IMG/VR virus record: IMGVR_UViG_3300037042_002012
Span: 1-27,479 of that record
Direction: 5' to 3' (one strand)
DNA from: a virus
Length of the DNA: 27,479 bases
Position numbers and translations under genes: made by a program. Of this stretch, positions 5,009 to 12,291 are shown one piece after another. A model generated the notes under the pieces. That model worked only from the letters and a program-made list of their open reading frames with translations. It was not told the DNA's origin and did not search any database. Positions within the stretch are counted from its first letter, which is position 1, and the number at the start of each line of letters is the position of its first letter.

Positions 5009-5491
5009 ATGGCAACAAAGTATCAAGTAACAGAATTAGACAGAGCGTTAGAACAATTCAAACGAACCGATGAATGGACAAATGAAAAACAATTAGAGTG
5101 GCAATTAAGGAGAAGTGAAGAATCAGCAATAAAACAATTGCAAAGAATGGCTGAAGAAAAAGCAGAACTTTATACGGATAATGTCTTACTTAAAAGAGAT
5201 ATTGAAGTATTAAAAACACAATTAAAAAAAGGAAAGGATTTGATTTCAAAATTACAAAAACGAGAAGAAACTCATAAACATATAGTTCCAAACTTACAAG
5301 CTTGGAGAGATAGACACGCTGATACAATTAAAGAATATGATAATCTTAAAAGTGAATGTCATAGTGATATAGAAAAGGTATGGATGTTCGATGCAACCTT
5401 AACAAAAGATTTATCTGCATATCATAAAAGAAAAAGAAGTGAAGCAATAGAAAGAGTATTCTATAAGATTGCAAACCAATGGATTGATTAA
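5009..5491 (+). CDS. Coiled-coil protein (160 aa), last gene of the mini-operon
   Basis: Charged and highly helical. Residues about 27-90 are a continuous coiled coil (QLRRSEESAIKQLQRMAEEK; NVLLKRDIEVLKTQLKKGKD), followed by a second helical region ending in a basic segment (SAYHKRKRSEAIERVFYKIA). No catalytic motif is seen. It resembles no named family I know. Phage coiled-coil proteins of this size often act as scaffolds or as partners of replication or recombination proteins; that would be an inference. Its stop codon is followed 47 nt later by a strong terminator, which closes the operon. Confidence 0.6.
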   Translation: MATKYQVTELDRALEQFKRTDEWTNEKQLEWQLRRSEESAIKQLQRMAEEKAELYTDNVLLKRDIEVLKTQLKKGKDLISKLQKREETHKHIVPNLQAWRDRHADTIKEYDNLKSECHSDIEKVWMFDATLTKDLSAYHKRKRSEAIERVFYKIANQWID

Positions 5492-5538
5492 GATTTTGTC
5501 TGTTTATAACAAGTTGTTAACTTCTACTTAACAACAAA

Positions 5539-5569
5539 CCCCAGCCGTAAATGGTTGGGGTCTTTTTTT
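5539..5569 (+). terminator. Terminator between converging transcription units
   Basis: An 8-bp stem CCCCAGCC / GGTTGGGG (one G-T pair), loop GTAAAT, then TCTTTTTTT. It closes the rightward operon. On the minus strand the stem is followed by TTTGTTGTT, so it probably also stops the long leftward structural transcript arriving from 5668. Confidence 0.85.
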
Positions 5570-5629
5570 GCGTTTAAGACGCTATTGGTTACTTTCCGTA
5601 TACTTTACTCACTTTCTAATTTGAGTGTC

Positions 5630-5649
5630 TTATAATAGGTTATAATAGG
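5630..5649. repeat. 10-bp tandem duplication
   Basis: TTATAATAGG occurs twice head to tail in the short gene-free gap (5570-5667) between the terminator and the 43-aa gene. It may be a chance duplication. The TATAAT words do not precede a rightward gene. Confidence 0.6.
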
Positions 5650-5667
5650 GTTGTACCTAATCCTGGC

Positions 5668-5799
5668 TTATCTACCTTGTCCTCTATAAGTTTTTTTCTT
5701 AGGTGTATGCTTATTAAAAGATTTCTGTCCATTTAATTGTCTGGACTTTCTTGTCCCAAATGAAATCTTATTGCTATTTACCTTAGATACTTTAGCCAT
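5668..5799 (-). CDS. Small basic protein ending in YRGQGR (43 aa)
   Basis: The frame reads MAKVSKVNSNKISFGTRKSR, then QLNGQKSFNKHTPKKKTYRGQGR. It is strongly basic, has no hydrophobic segment and is probably unstructured until bound to nucleic acid or another phage protein. I recall short phage proteins with the same layout, a GKxKKxFxKH core and a terminal YRGQGR/K, which supports a real gene; I cannot name a function. It starts 2 nt after the lipoprotein gene and is the last gene of the late transcript before the convergent terminator. Being last and tiny, it may be a minor virion or nucleic-acid-binding component. Confidence 0.55.
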   Translation of the reverse strand: MAKVSKVNSNKISFGTRKSRQLNGQKSFNKHTPKKKTYRGQGR

Positions 5800-5801
5800 C
5801 G

Positions 5802-5975
5802 TTATTTTTTTAATGTGTCTACTAATGTAGTGTCCATATGTGTTGTATCGGTATGAGTTGAATCAGTTTTCACTTCGTTACTTACTGCAGTTCCACATCC
5901 CCATATACAAAATGCTACTAATGTTATTGCAATAAATAATGTAATAATTTTTTGTGTTTTAGTTAATTTTTTCAT
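5802..5975 (-). CDS. Small putative lipoprotein (57 aa)
   Basis: The N-terminus is a signal peptide: basic MKKLTKTQK, a hydrophobic core IITLFIAITLVAFCI, then WGC with Cys27 as the likely lipidated residue (C23 is the alternative). The mature part is short and dominated by Thr, Asp, Ser and His (TDSTHTDTTHMDTTLVDT). Small lipoproteins with Thr/Asp repeats are common in Bacteroidetes and their phages. In a phage, such a protein could be an outer-membrane spanin partner or a superinfection-exclusion lipoprotein. The lipobox (IWGC) is non-standard for enterics but acceptable for Bacteroidetes. The start overlaps the upstream stop by ATGA, so the genes are coupled. Confidence 0.6.
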   Translation of the reverse strand: MKKLTKTQKIITLFIAITLVAFCIWGCGTAVSNEVKTDSTHTDTTHMDTTLVDTLKK

Positions 5976-6157
5976 ATTGATTTTCCGTATTTTTCGTTTG
6001 ATAGATAATTCAACTCAATAGTGAGTGAATTTATGTCTTTTGATAATTGTAAAACTAATTCTCTTAGTTCGTTAATTTGTTTTTGCTGTGCCTCTACTTT
6101 CAACTCCAAGTCATAAAGAGTTGAATTGAATTTATCCTTTCGGAATAAGTGCATCAT
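5972..6157 (-). CDS. Coiled-coil protein (61 aa)
   Basis: Residues 13-52 form a continuous coiled coil (LYDLELKVEAQQKQINELRE, then LVLQLSKDINSLTIELNYL) with leucine/isoleucine at heptad positions. No membrane segment is seen, so it is not a classical inner-membrane spanin. It starts 6 nt after the 107-aa gene's stop and its own stop overlaps the start of the lipoprotein gene (ATGA). The coupling suggests the coiled-coil protein and the lipoprotein are made in similar amounts and could act together. Role unknown. Confidence 0.6.
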   Translation of the reverse strand: MMHLFRKDKFNSTLYDLELKVEAQQKQINELRELVLQLSKDINSLTIELNYLSNEKYGKSI

Positions 6158-6163
6158 ATTATT

Positions 6164-6487
6164 TTATTTTGGTTCTGAAATAGGAACACAGTTAGGGACT
6201 TCTCTACCATCCATATCTTTTGTTCCAATTGCTTCGTAACCTGGCCAACAAGCATCTTCTAAACCTGCTGCTTGTAGGTTTATTCCTCTAAACTTTGTAT
6301 CGTATGCTACTCTTGCCATTACTTTGGCAGTTGTATCTTTAATCTTAGACATCTTATCTTTATCGTAAGTACTTTTACAAACTGCATAGGCTTGACCTTC
6401 TACATCGTATTCACTACTAATTTCTGATATACATCTACTGATATATTTGTCCTCTTGTTCTCCACCACTTGGTTTTGGAATTGGCAT
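6164..6487 (-). CDS. Two-module cysteine protein typical of phage structural regions (107 aa)
   Basis: Residues 1-43 (MPIPKPSGGEQEDKYISRCI, then SEISSEYDVEGQAYAVC) match a short module often found at the start of phage portal or protease proteins: MPxPKPxxGExxxxFIxRC followed by an AVC. Residues 76-103 (EDACWPGYEAIGTKDMDGRE, then VPNCVP) match a second module usually seen at protein C-termini, with CxxGYxAxGxKxxxGxxVPNCV. Four cysteines (19, 37, 80, 100) are paired by module. Here both modules stand together in one small protein at the 3' end of the structural block. Function is unknown; a capsid- or protease-related role is suggested only by where these modules occur elsewhere. Confidence 0.6.
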   Translation of the reverse strand: MPIPKPSGGEQEDKYISRCISEISSEYDVEGQAYAVCKSTYDKDKMSKIKDTTAKVMARVAYDTKFRGINLQAAGLEDACWPGYEAIGTKDMDGREVPNCVPISEPK

Positions 6488-6498
6488 TTTATTTAATT

Positions 6499-7836
6499 TT
6501 AAGTTGATGGTGTTGTTTCATATAAACAATTATAATAAGTTTGACTTGCGATTCCATATCCAAATGAGCGTATTAAACCTTCTCCAACAAGTATAAATTC
6601 TTCTCCTAAACTATAAGTGAATCCTGGGTCTGTCGTTGGTGGATTTATTGAAACTAATTGACCATTAACATAAATACCTACTTCCCTTCTTCCGAATGGA
6701 GAAACATATGTTCCTATTGTAAAACCAATTATAGAATTTTTAGTTGTAGTATTTGATATTGTATATGGTACTATATCACCACCCAATACAACATCACCAC
6801 CACCTGGCTCTACTGATACAGAAAGTGACCATGCAGATGGTGAAGTTCCACCATATACAGTGAATGAACCACTTGCAATTGCTAAATATATTGCTGGTGG
6901 AACAGTTACACCTGGAGTTGGTAAATCAAATGTAGCAGAACCACTCATATAAATTGCATTATATCTACAATCTCCAGTTTCTTGATTTGTTCTTACTGCA
7001 CTACCTGTTATAAATCCATAAGAAGTTGATGCTGATGTAAATGTACCTTGTTGATTTGCTGGATACCATATTTCATTTGCTGCATCGTATGAGTCAACCG
7101 TATATTGTAATTCATTGGGCCCACAAATACTTTGTCTTCCTGGTAAGTGGTCAATAGACGCAGTTACATAATAATCTTGATTTGGTATTGCAATATAATC
7201 TCCTACAAAAATAGATGATGAATTGAATACACAAGATGATGTATAATAAGAAACATTACTACCAGTTATCAATAAACTCATTGAAGTCGAACCTGTGTAA
7301 GGAACTGATAATGATTGTATAGATGCACTAACTGCTGATGAAGATGGTATTTGATAAAATGTGCCACTTTGTGCAGTTGTTGTATCTAATATAGTGCTAC
7401 CTGTTACCGCAATAGTAAATCTAGCATTTGCTAAATTTTCTACAAAATTGTAATTCAATCTAGAGTTTGGAATATACAATATTTCATTTGAATAGTCCGA
7501 TGTTAACGGGTCAAATGGTTGTTCATCAGAAGAACATGATGTAAATAATCTATAATAAGCAGATTGTGAAGGCATTGGAACTAAATTAGTAACAGAACAA
7601 TTGCCTGGATTAATAGTAGTCCAGGAACTTCCACTATTTTCAGATACATGAATATAGCCACCAACACAACTTTTACAATTTATTAAATAAGTTCCAAATA
7701 AAGCAGTTACAGTTAATTCCGTAAGTGATGCACTAACAACACTTTCCAAAGTAGGAGTACAGCATACATTGGTTATACCTCTTTTGATATCTCTACCTAA
7801 TGATTGTTGTTGATTAGTATTTCTTAAATACAACAT
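6499..7836 (-). CDS. Putative virion surface or receptor-binding protein (445 aa)
   Basis: A secreted-looking, beta-rich protein dominated by S, T, G and Y with few charged residues. Residues about 30-125 look like an immunoglobulin/fibronectin-type sandwich (SSWTTINPGNCSVTNL, then SAYYRLFTSC) with several cysteines. Further beta segments rich in ITGS/SGS follow. The C-terminal ~100 residues (GFTIGTYVSPFGRREVGIYV) resemble a carbohydrate-binding-like jelly roll, but I cannot assign a family. The N-terminus (MLYLRNTNQQQ) has no signal peptide. It lies downstream of the small decoration-like gene at 7848-8105. A head or tail fibre, or a decoration protein that binds host glycans, is the best guess from composition and position. 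Confidence 0.55.
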   Translation of the reverse strand: MLYLRNTNQQQSLGRDIKRGITNVCCTPTLESVVSASLTELTVTALFGTYLINCKSCVGGYIHVSENSGSSWTTINPGNCSVTNLVPMPSQSAYYRLFTSCSSDEQPFDPLTSDYSNEILYIPNSRLNYNFVENLANARFTIAVTGSTILDTTTAQSGTFYQIPSSSAVSASIQSLSVPYTGSTSMSLLITGSNVSYYTSSCVFNSSSIFVGDYIAIPNQDYYVTASIDHLPGRQSICGPNELQYTVDSYDAANEIWYPANQQGTFTSASTSYGFITGSAVRTNQETGDCRYNAIYMSGSATFDLPTPGVTVPPAIYLAIASGSFTVYGGTSPSAWSLSVSVEPGGGDVVLGGDIVPYTISNTTTKNSIIGFTIGTYVSPFGRREVGIYVNGQLVSINPPTTDPGFTYSLGEEFILVGEGLIRSFGYGIASQTYYNCLYETTPST

Positions 7837-7847
7837 ATTTTTTTAAT

Positions 7848-8105
7848 TTATCTTAATGCTATAATAGCACCTGCAGTTGTTGATGATGATACCGAAGTAA
7901 ATATACCTGGTATAAATCCTGATGCAGATACAAATGTCAATACTGAACCATCAATAGTTTTTGCAATTAAATTACCAGTTTGACCAATGTATAGTCCACC
8001 TGCTGTAAATGGTAAACTTCCTATTGGGTCTGAACCGGTTACTGCTAATCCACCTGCGAATTGTCCGTTTTCAACATATCCGTTTTGATTAATGATTTTG
8101 CTCAT
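7848..8105 (-). CDS. Small spike-base or decoration-like structural protein (85 aa)
   Basis: Low-charge beta protein. The core GGLYIGQTGNLIAKTIDGSV, then LTFVSASGFIPGIFTSV, and the TTAGAIIAL end match the pattern LYVGtgGnvkVttxxGdxvTFxnvxxGxfiPv...ttAtxIvAL of small spike-base or decoration proteins known from many phages and from gene transfer agents. The N-terminal 30 residues (NQNGYVENGQFAGGLAVTGS) look like an attachment tail. It probably forms a trimer on the virion surface and may hold the 445-aa protein encoded 11 nt downstream. The family link is from pattern memory, so head versus tail location is not settled. Confidence 0.55.
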   Translation of the reverse strand: MSKIINQNGYVENGQFAGGLAVTGSDPIGSLPFTAGGLYIGQTGNLIAKTIDGSVLTFVSASGFIPGIFTSVSSSTTAGAIIALR

Positions 8106-8116
8106 TGTTTTTTATT

Positions 8117-8443
8117 TTAATTTATTTTAAATGTTTGTCCGTTAAATCTACATTTTGTAACTGTATTGTAGTTAATTGTTCTCCAATCACCATCAATATC
8201 CATCACTTGTAAATTGACCATTCCTTCTGCTGCTTTGGTTGCACTTCCACCGGCGTTACCACCTACATATGCTGCACTATCCCAATAGCAAAAGTAATAT
8301 CTATTTCTACCTTCTTCCGTTTGCCAACCTATACGAATTGGATTACTTTGAGTTGATTCTTTTAACATCAATTCAAATGTATTAAATGAAATTGTGCTTA
8401 AAGCAAAGTTCATTAACTTATCGTATACTTTATTTTCTATCAT
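8117..8443 (-). CDS. Hypothetical protein (108 aa)
   Basis: Unrecognised alpha/beta protein. The first 30 residues are helical (YDKLMNFALSTISFNTFELM). The rest is beta-like with RIGWQTEEGRNRYYFCYWDS, a glycine/alanine-rich turn (VGGNAGGSATKAAEGM) and a final DGDWRTINYNTVTKCRFNGQ strand pair. It contains no catalytic motif. The start overlaps the protease gene's 3' end by 14 nt, so it is translated in step with it. A short small domain of this kind between a head protease and a spike-like gene is most likely another minor virion component. Confidence 0.55.
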   Translation of the reverse strand: MIENKVYDKLMNFALSTISFNTFELMLKESTQSNPIRIGWQTEEGRNRYYFCYWDSAAYVGGNAGGSATKAAEGMVNLQVMDIDGDWRTINYNTVTKCRFNGQTFKIN

Positions 8444-9518
8444 CTCCTATTAATGCTGGTGCAACAATTAAATCTTTCTTTTTCACTTTAGCTATTTGAC
8501 CTGGATAAGATGAATTAGGTATTGATGGAATATATCCTGCAGGAGCTGCTTCAGTTTCAGTTAATAAACCTAATTGTCTTAACTTATTTCTACTCCAACC
8601 CAATCCTGCTTTACCACCCCATGCATCATACATCAATTTACCACATCCGTCTCCGTATGCAGTACTAGTTTCTAAATCACCTTCATGTCTACTTAAAAAA
8701 GAATACATTCTCTTTATAGTATCTACTGAAATAGGTTCTCCTTTTGCTAATTGATTTGCTCTTTGTTTTCCAACAGGAGTTCCACAACTTCCCCAACCAT
8801 TCGTATTTGCATACTCTAATGCTCTTTTAGCATTATTCTTTACACCATCTGGATAGTCCGAATAACTTTCCATCTCAATTCTCTTTCCTACTTTATATCT
8901 ACTATCTTTTTTAATCATAGCTCTTATCATAGATAAAAACATTTCTGCTTCTTCATTTGATAATTCAGTAATATCCTTTTCTAATATATCTTCGTCTAAC
9001 AAAGATGCTTTAATCAATTTGTTGCTGAAAATACCTTCTATTGAGAAACCTTTAACTTTACCGGTCTTTACATAATCATTCCAAATATTGTCATCAGTAA
9101 TTTTAAAAATACCCATCCAAGTTCCTTCAGGCACATTTAAACCAAAGTTATTACTTTTGTCTAATTTGCCAGTCTTTACCCAACTTTCTACTAAGTCTAC
9201 ACCTTTGATAGTTTTATCATGTTCTAATGTTGCTTTATCAGTATACTTTTTTCTTAAATAATTCTGTGCAATTTTAGCAACAGTATCTTTAGTAAAGAAT
9301 ACATGATAAGGTTCTCCCTCACCATCAATCCTTAATATGTTTTTATCAGGTATTAAGATTGCACCGATAAGCATTTTCTTTTCGATATCAACTGCTGCGA
9401 ATTGAAGTTTCTCCTTATCAAAATAAATAAAGTCAGACTCAATTGCAGGCGATTCAACTAATGATATCGCAAACACTTCATCTTCGTTATCTTCTATTTG
9501 TAATTCGTATAGTTTCAT
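8430..9518 (-). CDS. XkdF-like phage serine protease with extra C-terminal domain (362 aa)
   Basis: Residues about 1-170 match the XkdF-like phage protease family (Peptidase_S78_2): EDEVFAISLVESPAIESDFI near the start, GAILIPDKNILR, the catalytic His at H100 (ATLEHD), GTWMGIFKI and the nucleophile S159 in GFSIEG. These enzymes cleave capsid and scaffold proteins during head maturation. Residues about 218-315 form a second domain (YPDGVKNNAKRALEYANTNG; KRMYSFLSRHEGD; YDAWGGKAGLGWSRNKLRQ), a small module found beside phage portal or protease proteins and of unknown role. Unusually, the gene lies downstream of the tape measure, about 17 kb from the capsid gene, instead of beside it. Likely substrates are the proteins at 25593-26576 and 26604-27335. 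Confidence 0.8.
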   Translation of the reverse strand: MKLYELQIEDNEDEVFAISLVESPAIESDFIYFDKEKLQFAAVDIEKKMLIGAILIPDKNILRIDGEGEPYHVFFTKDTVAKIAQNYLRKKYTDKATLEHDKTIKGVDLVESWVKTGKLDKSNNFGLNVPEGTWMGIFKITDDNIWNDYVKTGKVKGFSIEGIFSNKLIKASLLDEDILEKDITELSNEEAEMFLSMIRAMIKKDSRYKVGKRIEMESYSDYPDGVKNNAKRALEYANTNGWGSCGTPVGKQRANQLAKGEPISVDTIKRMYSFLSRHEGDLETSTAYGDGCGKLMYDAWGGKAGLGWSRNKLRQLGLLTETEAAPAGYIPSIPNSSYPGQIAKVKKKDLIVAPALIGDDRK

Positions 9519-9549
9519 AATGTAATAACATTAAAGTATTTAAAAATTG

Positions 9550-11586
9550 TTATCCCCCACTAAATGTTGCTGCTCTACTCGTTCTGCGGTCAAGCGCCTG
9601 TTGAGAACTAACATCACCACTCACAACATATGCTTTAAGTGGAGCCTGTGATTTACCTAATGTTTCAGCTAATTGAGTATTAGGATTTTGTCCACCTGTT
9701 GTTTGTATTTCAGGTGCCGCAGCTCCACTAACTCTAGGTGCAGGTATGTTAGGTGCACTTACTGCAGAACCTCCACCACCTCCAGTAACACCCGCTTGTG
9801 ATGCTGCTGAATTAATTTGTTGTATCGATTTAGCTGCAGATGCAACAGTTGATGCAATGCTTAATGCTGCACTAATAGTATTAATTGCAACCCAAGGTTG
9901 TCCGAATGTTAATGGTGATGCAGTTACTGCTTTTGCATTTGCTATACCTGTGTTTGCAATAATTTGTCCGATAGCTGCTGCTTGTGATATTACGATACCT
10001 GCAATTGCTAATGCTTTATTCTTTCCAGCAATTTGTTGTAATACATTACCGAATTGTTCAAATAAACCCAAGTAAGCCATATTGATATCATGCTTAGCTT
10101 GAGCTGCTGCCTTTTCTGTTTCAACTTCTTGGTTTGTAATATCTTTTCTAGCATCTGCATATTTCTTTCTAATTTCTGTTTTTTGAAATTCAGTTAAATT
10201 AGTATTTTGTAATTCAGTAGCTTCTTGTTGTGCAAGTATATCTCTTTGTTCTGATAATCTTTCCAAATCCATTTCAAAGTCACCATCTATTCTTTGATTT
10301 TCAGCATCTAATGCTTCTAATCTTGTTTGTAATCCTAATAGAATTATTCCTCTCTCATCTTCACCTAATTTATTAAGTCTTTCTTTTTCTTTTTCATCAA
10401 TGTCTTTTTGTTTATCGTCATCTTCTTTTTTAAACTTATCTTTTAATATTCTAAGTGCATTAAGTTTTGCCTCTTCTAATATAACAGTATCTTTACCATT
10501 CGCAGTTGCTAATGTAATCTGTTCATTATAATCATTTACAACTTTTCTTTTTTGTTGTTCTCTTTCATCTAACAAAGAAAGTGCTGCAGCCTTTTCATTT
10601 TTATCAATTTCTTCTAAAACTTTCTTTCTATCAGCTATTTCCTTATCGGTTTCAGCTTTTGTTTTTTCTGCAAATTTTTGAGCTGCTTGTTTAGATTTCT
10701 CTAATTTGTCAGCTTGGAAATTAGCCTCTGCAACTTTTATTTCATTTTGAGTATTTTTAATATTATTTATTGCAGCAATTGCCTCATCAGAATCTTTATT
10801 TTTTAAATCATTATAATATATTTGTTGAGACTCTAATAATAATTTTTTATTAGATTGTTCAATTTTGTATATCTCATCTGCATTTGCACCTCTTGCTTTT
10901 GCTTGTGCGATTAATAAATCACCACTTCTTTTAACATTGGCACTTTCTGCATCTAGTGCAACTTTACTTCTTTTTAATAAACTATCATTTAATTTCTTTT
11001 GTGCTTCCTCGGCTCTTTCAGCTTTCTTAGAAAAGTTATCCCATGCAGTTGTTAATATGTCTACTGCAGCAACTATTGCTAATATACCACTTGCAGCTAA
11101 TAAAGTTGATAAAGTTATTCCTAATGCCTTACCTGCGGTATTTGCAGTGTTTAATGACACACCAAAGAATTGTAATGCTTTACTTGTTGTTGCAGTTACT
11201 ATTTCATATGCTTTTGTAATACCTGTAAGTTGTAATAATCCTTTACCTGCATCTACAACATCTTTACCTAATTCAGTAAATGATGCTTTTATATCAGCAA
11301 ACTTTAATGAACCAAATTGTTTTAAGTTTTGTAAAGTTCCACCAACTGCAGAACCAATGTTACCAATAGGACCTGGTAATGTACCCAATACTTCAGCAAA
11401 GTTATCGGCACCAGTTCTTGCAGACTTGATTGCATCTTCTGTATCATTGATTTGTTGTTGAAGTCTTTTAAATTCAATAGGGTCTGATGTTTCCTTTAAT
11501 TGTAGTTTTAATTTTTTTAATTCTGCAATAGTAGGTTGTACATCTGCTTCTACATCAACTTTAACTTTTATCGTTTTGTCTGCCAT
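9550..11586 (-). CDS. Tail tape measure protein (678 aa)
   Basis: The tape measure fills the tail tube, sets tail length and helps DNA cross the host membrane. Evidence: the characteristic N-terminal helices (KLKLQLKETSDPIEFKRLQQ), a first hydrophobic segment at about 152-180 (LGITLSTLLAASGILAIVAA), a very long charged coiled coil from about 185 to 505, and a second Ala/Ile-rich hydrophobic region at about 525-590. A Gly/Pro-rich linker leads to a C-terminus with KAYVVSGDVSSQQALDRRTS, a tail often seen in tape measures of these phages. At roughly 0.15 nm per residue the tail would be near 100 nm. The start overlaps a 50-aa frame by 19 nt. No peptidase or lysozyme domain is visible. Confidence 0.9.
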   Translation of the reverse strand: MADKTIKVKVDVEADVQPTIAELKKLKLQLKETSDPIEFKRLQQQINDTEDAIKSARTGADNFAEVLGTLPGPIGNIGSAVGGTLQNLKQFGSLKFADIKASFTELGKDVVDAGKGLLQLTGITKAYEIVTATTSKALQFFGVSLNTANTAGKALGITLSTLLAASGILAIVAAVDILTTAWDNFSKKAERAEEAQKKLNDSLLKRSKVALDAESANVKRSGDLLIAQAKARGANADEIYKIEQSNKKLLLESQQIYYNDLKNKDSDEAIAAINNIKNTQNEIKVAEANFQADKLEKSKQAAQKFAEKTKAETDKEIADRKKVLEEIDKNEKAAALSLLDEREQQKRKVVNDYNEQITLATANGKDTVILEEAKLNALRILKDKFKKEDDDKQKDIDEKEKERLNKLGEDERGIILLGLQTRLEALDAENQRIDGDFEMDLERLSEQRDILAQQEATELQNTNLTEFQKTEIRKKYADARKDITNQEVETEKAAAQAKHDINMAYLGLFEQFGNVLQQIAGKNKALAIAGIVISQAAAIGQIIANTGIANAKAVTASPLTFGQPWVAINTISAALSIASTVASAAKSIQQINSAASQAGVTGGGGGSAVSAPNIPAPRVSGAAAPEIQTTGGQNPNTQLAETLGKSQAPLKAYVVSGDVSSQQALDRRTSRAATFSGG

Positions 11587-11720
11587 GAGTGTCTTTTTAT
11601 TTTATACCATACATCTTTCCATGTATTAGGTAATTGATATTTGCCTTTAGCTGTTTCAATTCTTTCAGTACCATTTTTATATTCGTCAAGCTTTAAAAGC
11701 TCTAATATATTCTCTAACAT
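11568..11720 (-). CDS. Small protein just upstream of the tape measure (50 aa)
   Basis: The frame reads MLENILELLKLDEYKNGTER, then IETAKGKYQLPNTWKDVWYK and a basic end. It has an amphipathic helix at the start and a tryptophan-containing motif later. It overlaps the tape measure start by 19 nt. This is the position normally taken by tail assembly chaperones, but it is much shorter than those and I see no slippery sequence to make a fusion. It may be a reduced chaperone, or a small unrelated gene. Codon use and tight fit argue against chance. Confidence 0.45.
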   Translation of the reverse strand: MLENILELLKLDEYKNGTERIETAKGKYQLPNTWKDVWYKIKRHSWQTKR

Positions 11721-11758
11721 ATTTTAATAACAATTTAATTTATTTCTATTATTGAGGA

Positions 11759-12277
11759 TTAACCAAATACATCAGGAATAACTGGTCCTACTAATTGTAG
11801 ATTACATTCTCCTGTTTTAAGTGAGTAATCATTTATTGCTCTTAAATGCCAATAATTTCCTCTGAAATTTACTACATCATTCAATTCCATTTCAAAATAA
11901 TCTGCAAGAGGTATGATTGCTTGACAATTTAATATTCTTGTTTTTGGATTATAAATAAATTCAATATATTTTTCCCAATAACTTGTATAAAGTGAATTAT
12001 CAGGTATTTGACCATATGAAGCATCTTCATTATTGAAAAGTAATGAACGAGAATTTGTTGTTGGAAAACTACCAGTTACTACATTATAATTGTCAAAATA
12101 TGGAAATATATTTTGTTCGTATGTAACACCTGTTGTTGTCAATGACCCACTTTCAATATAATAACTTTGACAATCAAGTACTCCATTATAAAATAATAAT
12201 CTAGGTAATACTCGTGCAGGTGCGTATTCTGCATTGTTAATGTAAGTTGGTATGTATATTGGTATAATTTGACTCAT
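11759..12277 (-). CDS. Tail-tip protein, C-terminal half of a split gene (172 aa)
   Basis: Beta-rich protein with the features LPRLLFYNG (25-33), PYFDNYNVVTGSFP, NNEDASYGQIPDNSLYTSYW, EKYIEFIYNPKTRILNCQAI and a final LNDVVNFRGNYWHLRAINDY segment. In related phages these motifs, as I remember them, form the C-terminal part of one large tail protein whose N-terminal part resembles the 670-aa product encoded just upstream here. The two genes are 14 nt apart and in different frames. It probably assembles next to that protein at the tail tip or baseplate. The split is an inference from remembered family layout. Confidence 0.6.
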   Translation of the reverse strand: MSQIIPIYIPTYINNAEYAPARVLPRLLFYNGVLDCQSYYIESGSLTTTGVTYEQNIFPYFDNYNVVTGSFPTTNSRSLLFNNEDASYGQIPDNSLYTSYWEKYIEFIYNPKTRILNCQAIIPLADYFEMELNDVVNFRGNYWHLRAINDYSLKTGECNLQLVGPVIPDVFG

Positions 12278-12291
12278 AATATATTTTTATT

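Noticed and set aside
9746-11461. Plus-strand frames opposite the tape measure (9746-10075, 10865-11461)
   Set aside because: They are antisense to a clear gene; their Ala/Leu/Pro-rich composition reflects reverse-complemented coiled-coil codons.
11568-11600. Programmed frameshift joining the 50-aa frame to the tape measure
   Set aside because: The overlap is only 19 nt and contains no convincing slippery heptamer; the tape measure has its own ATG.
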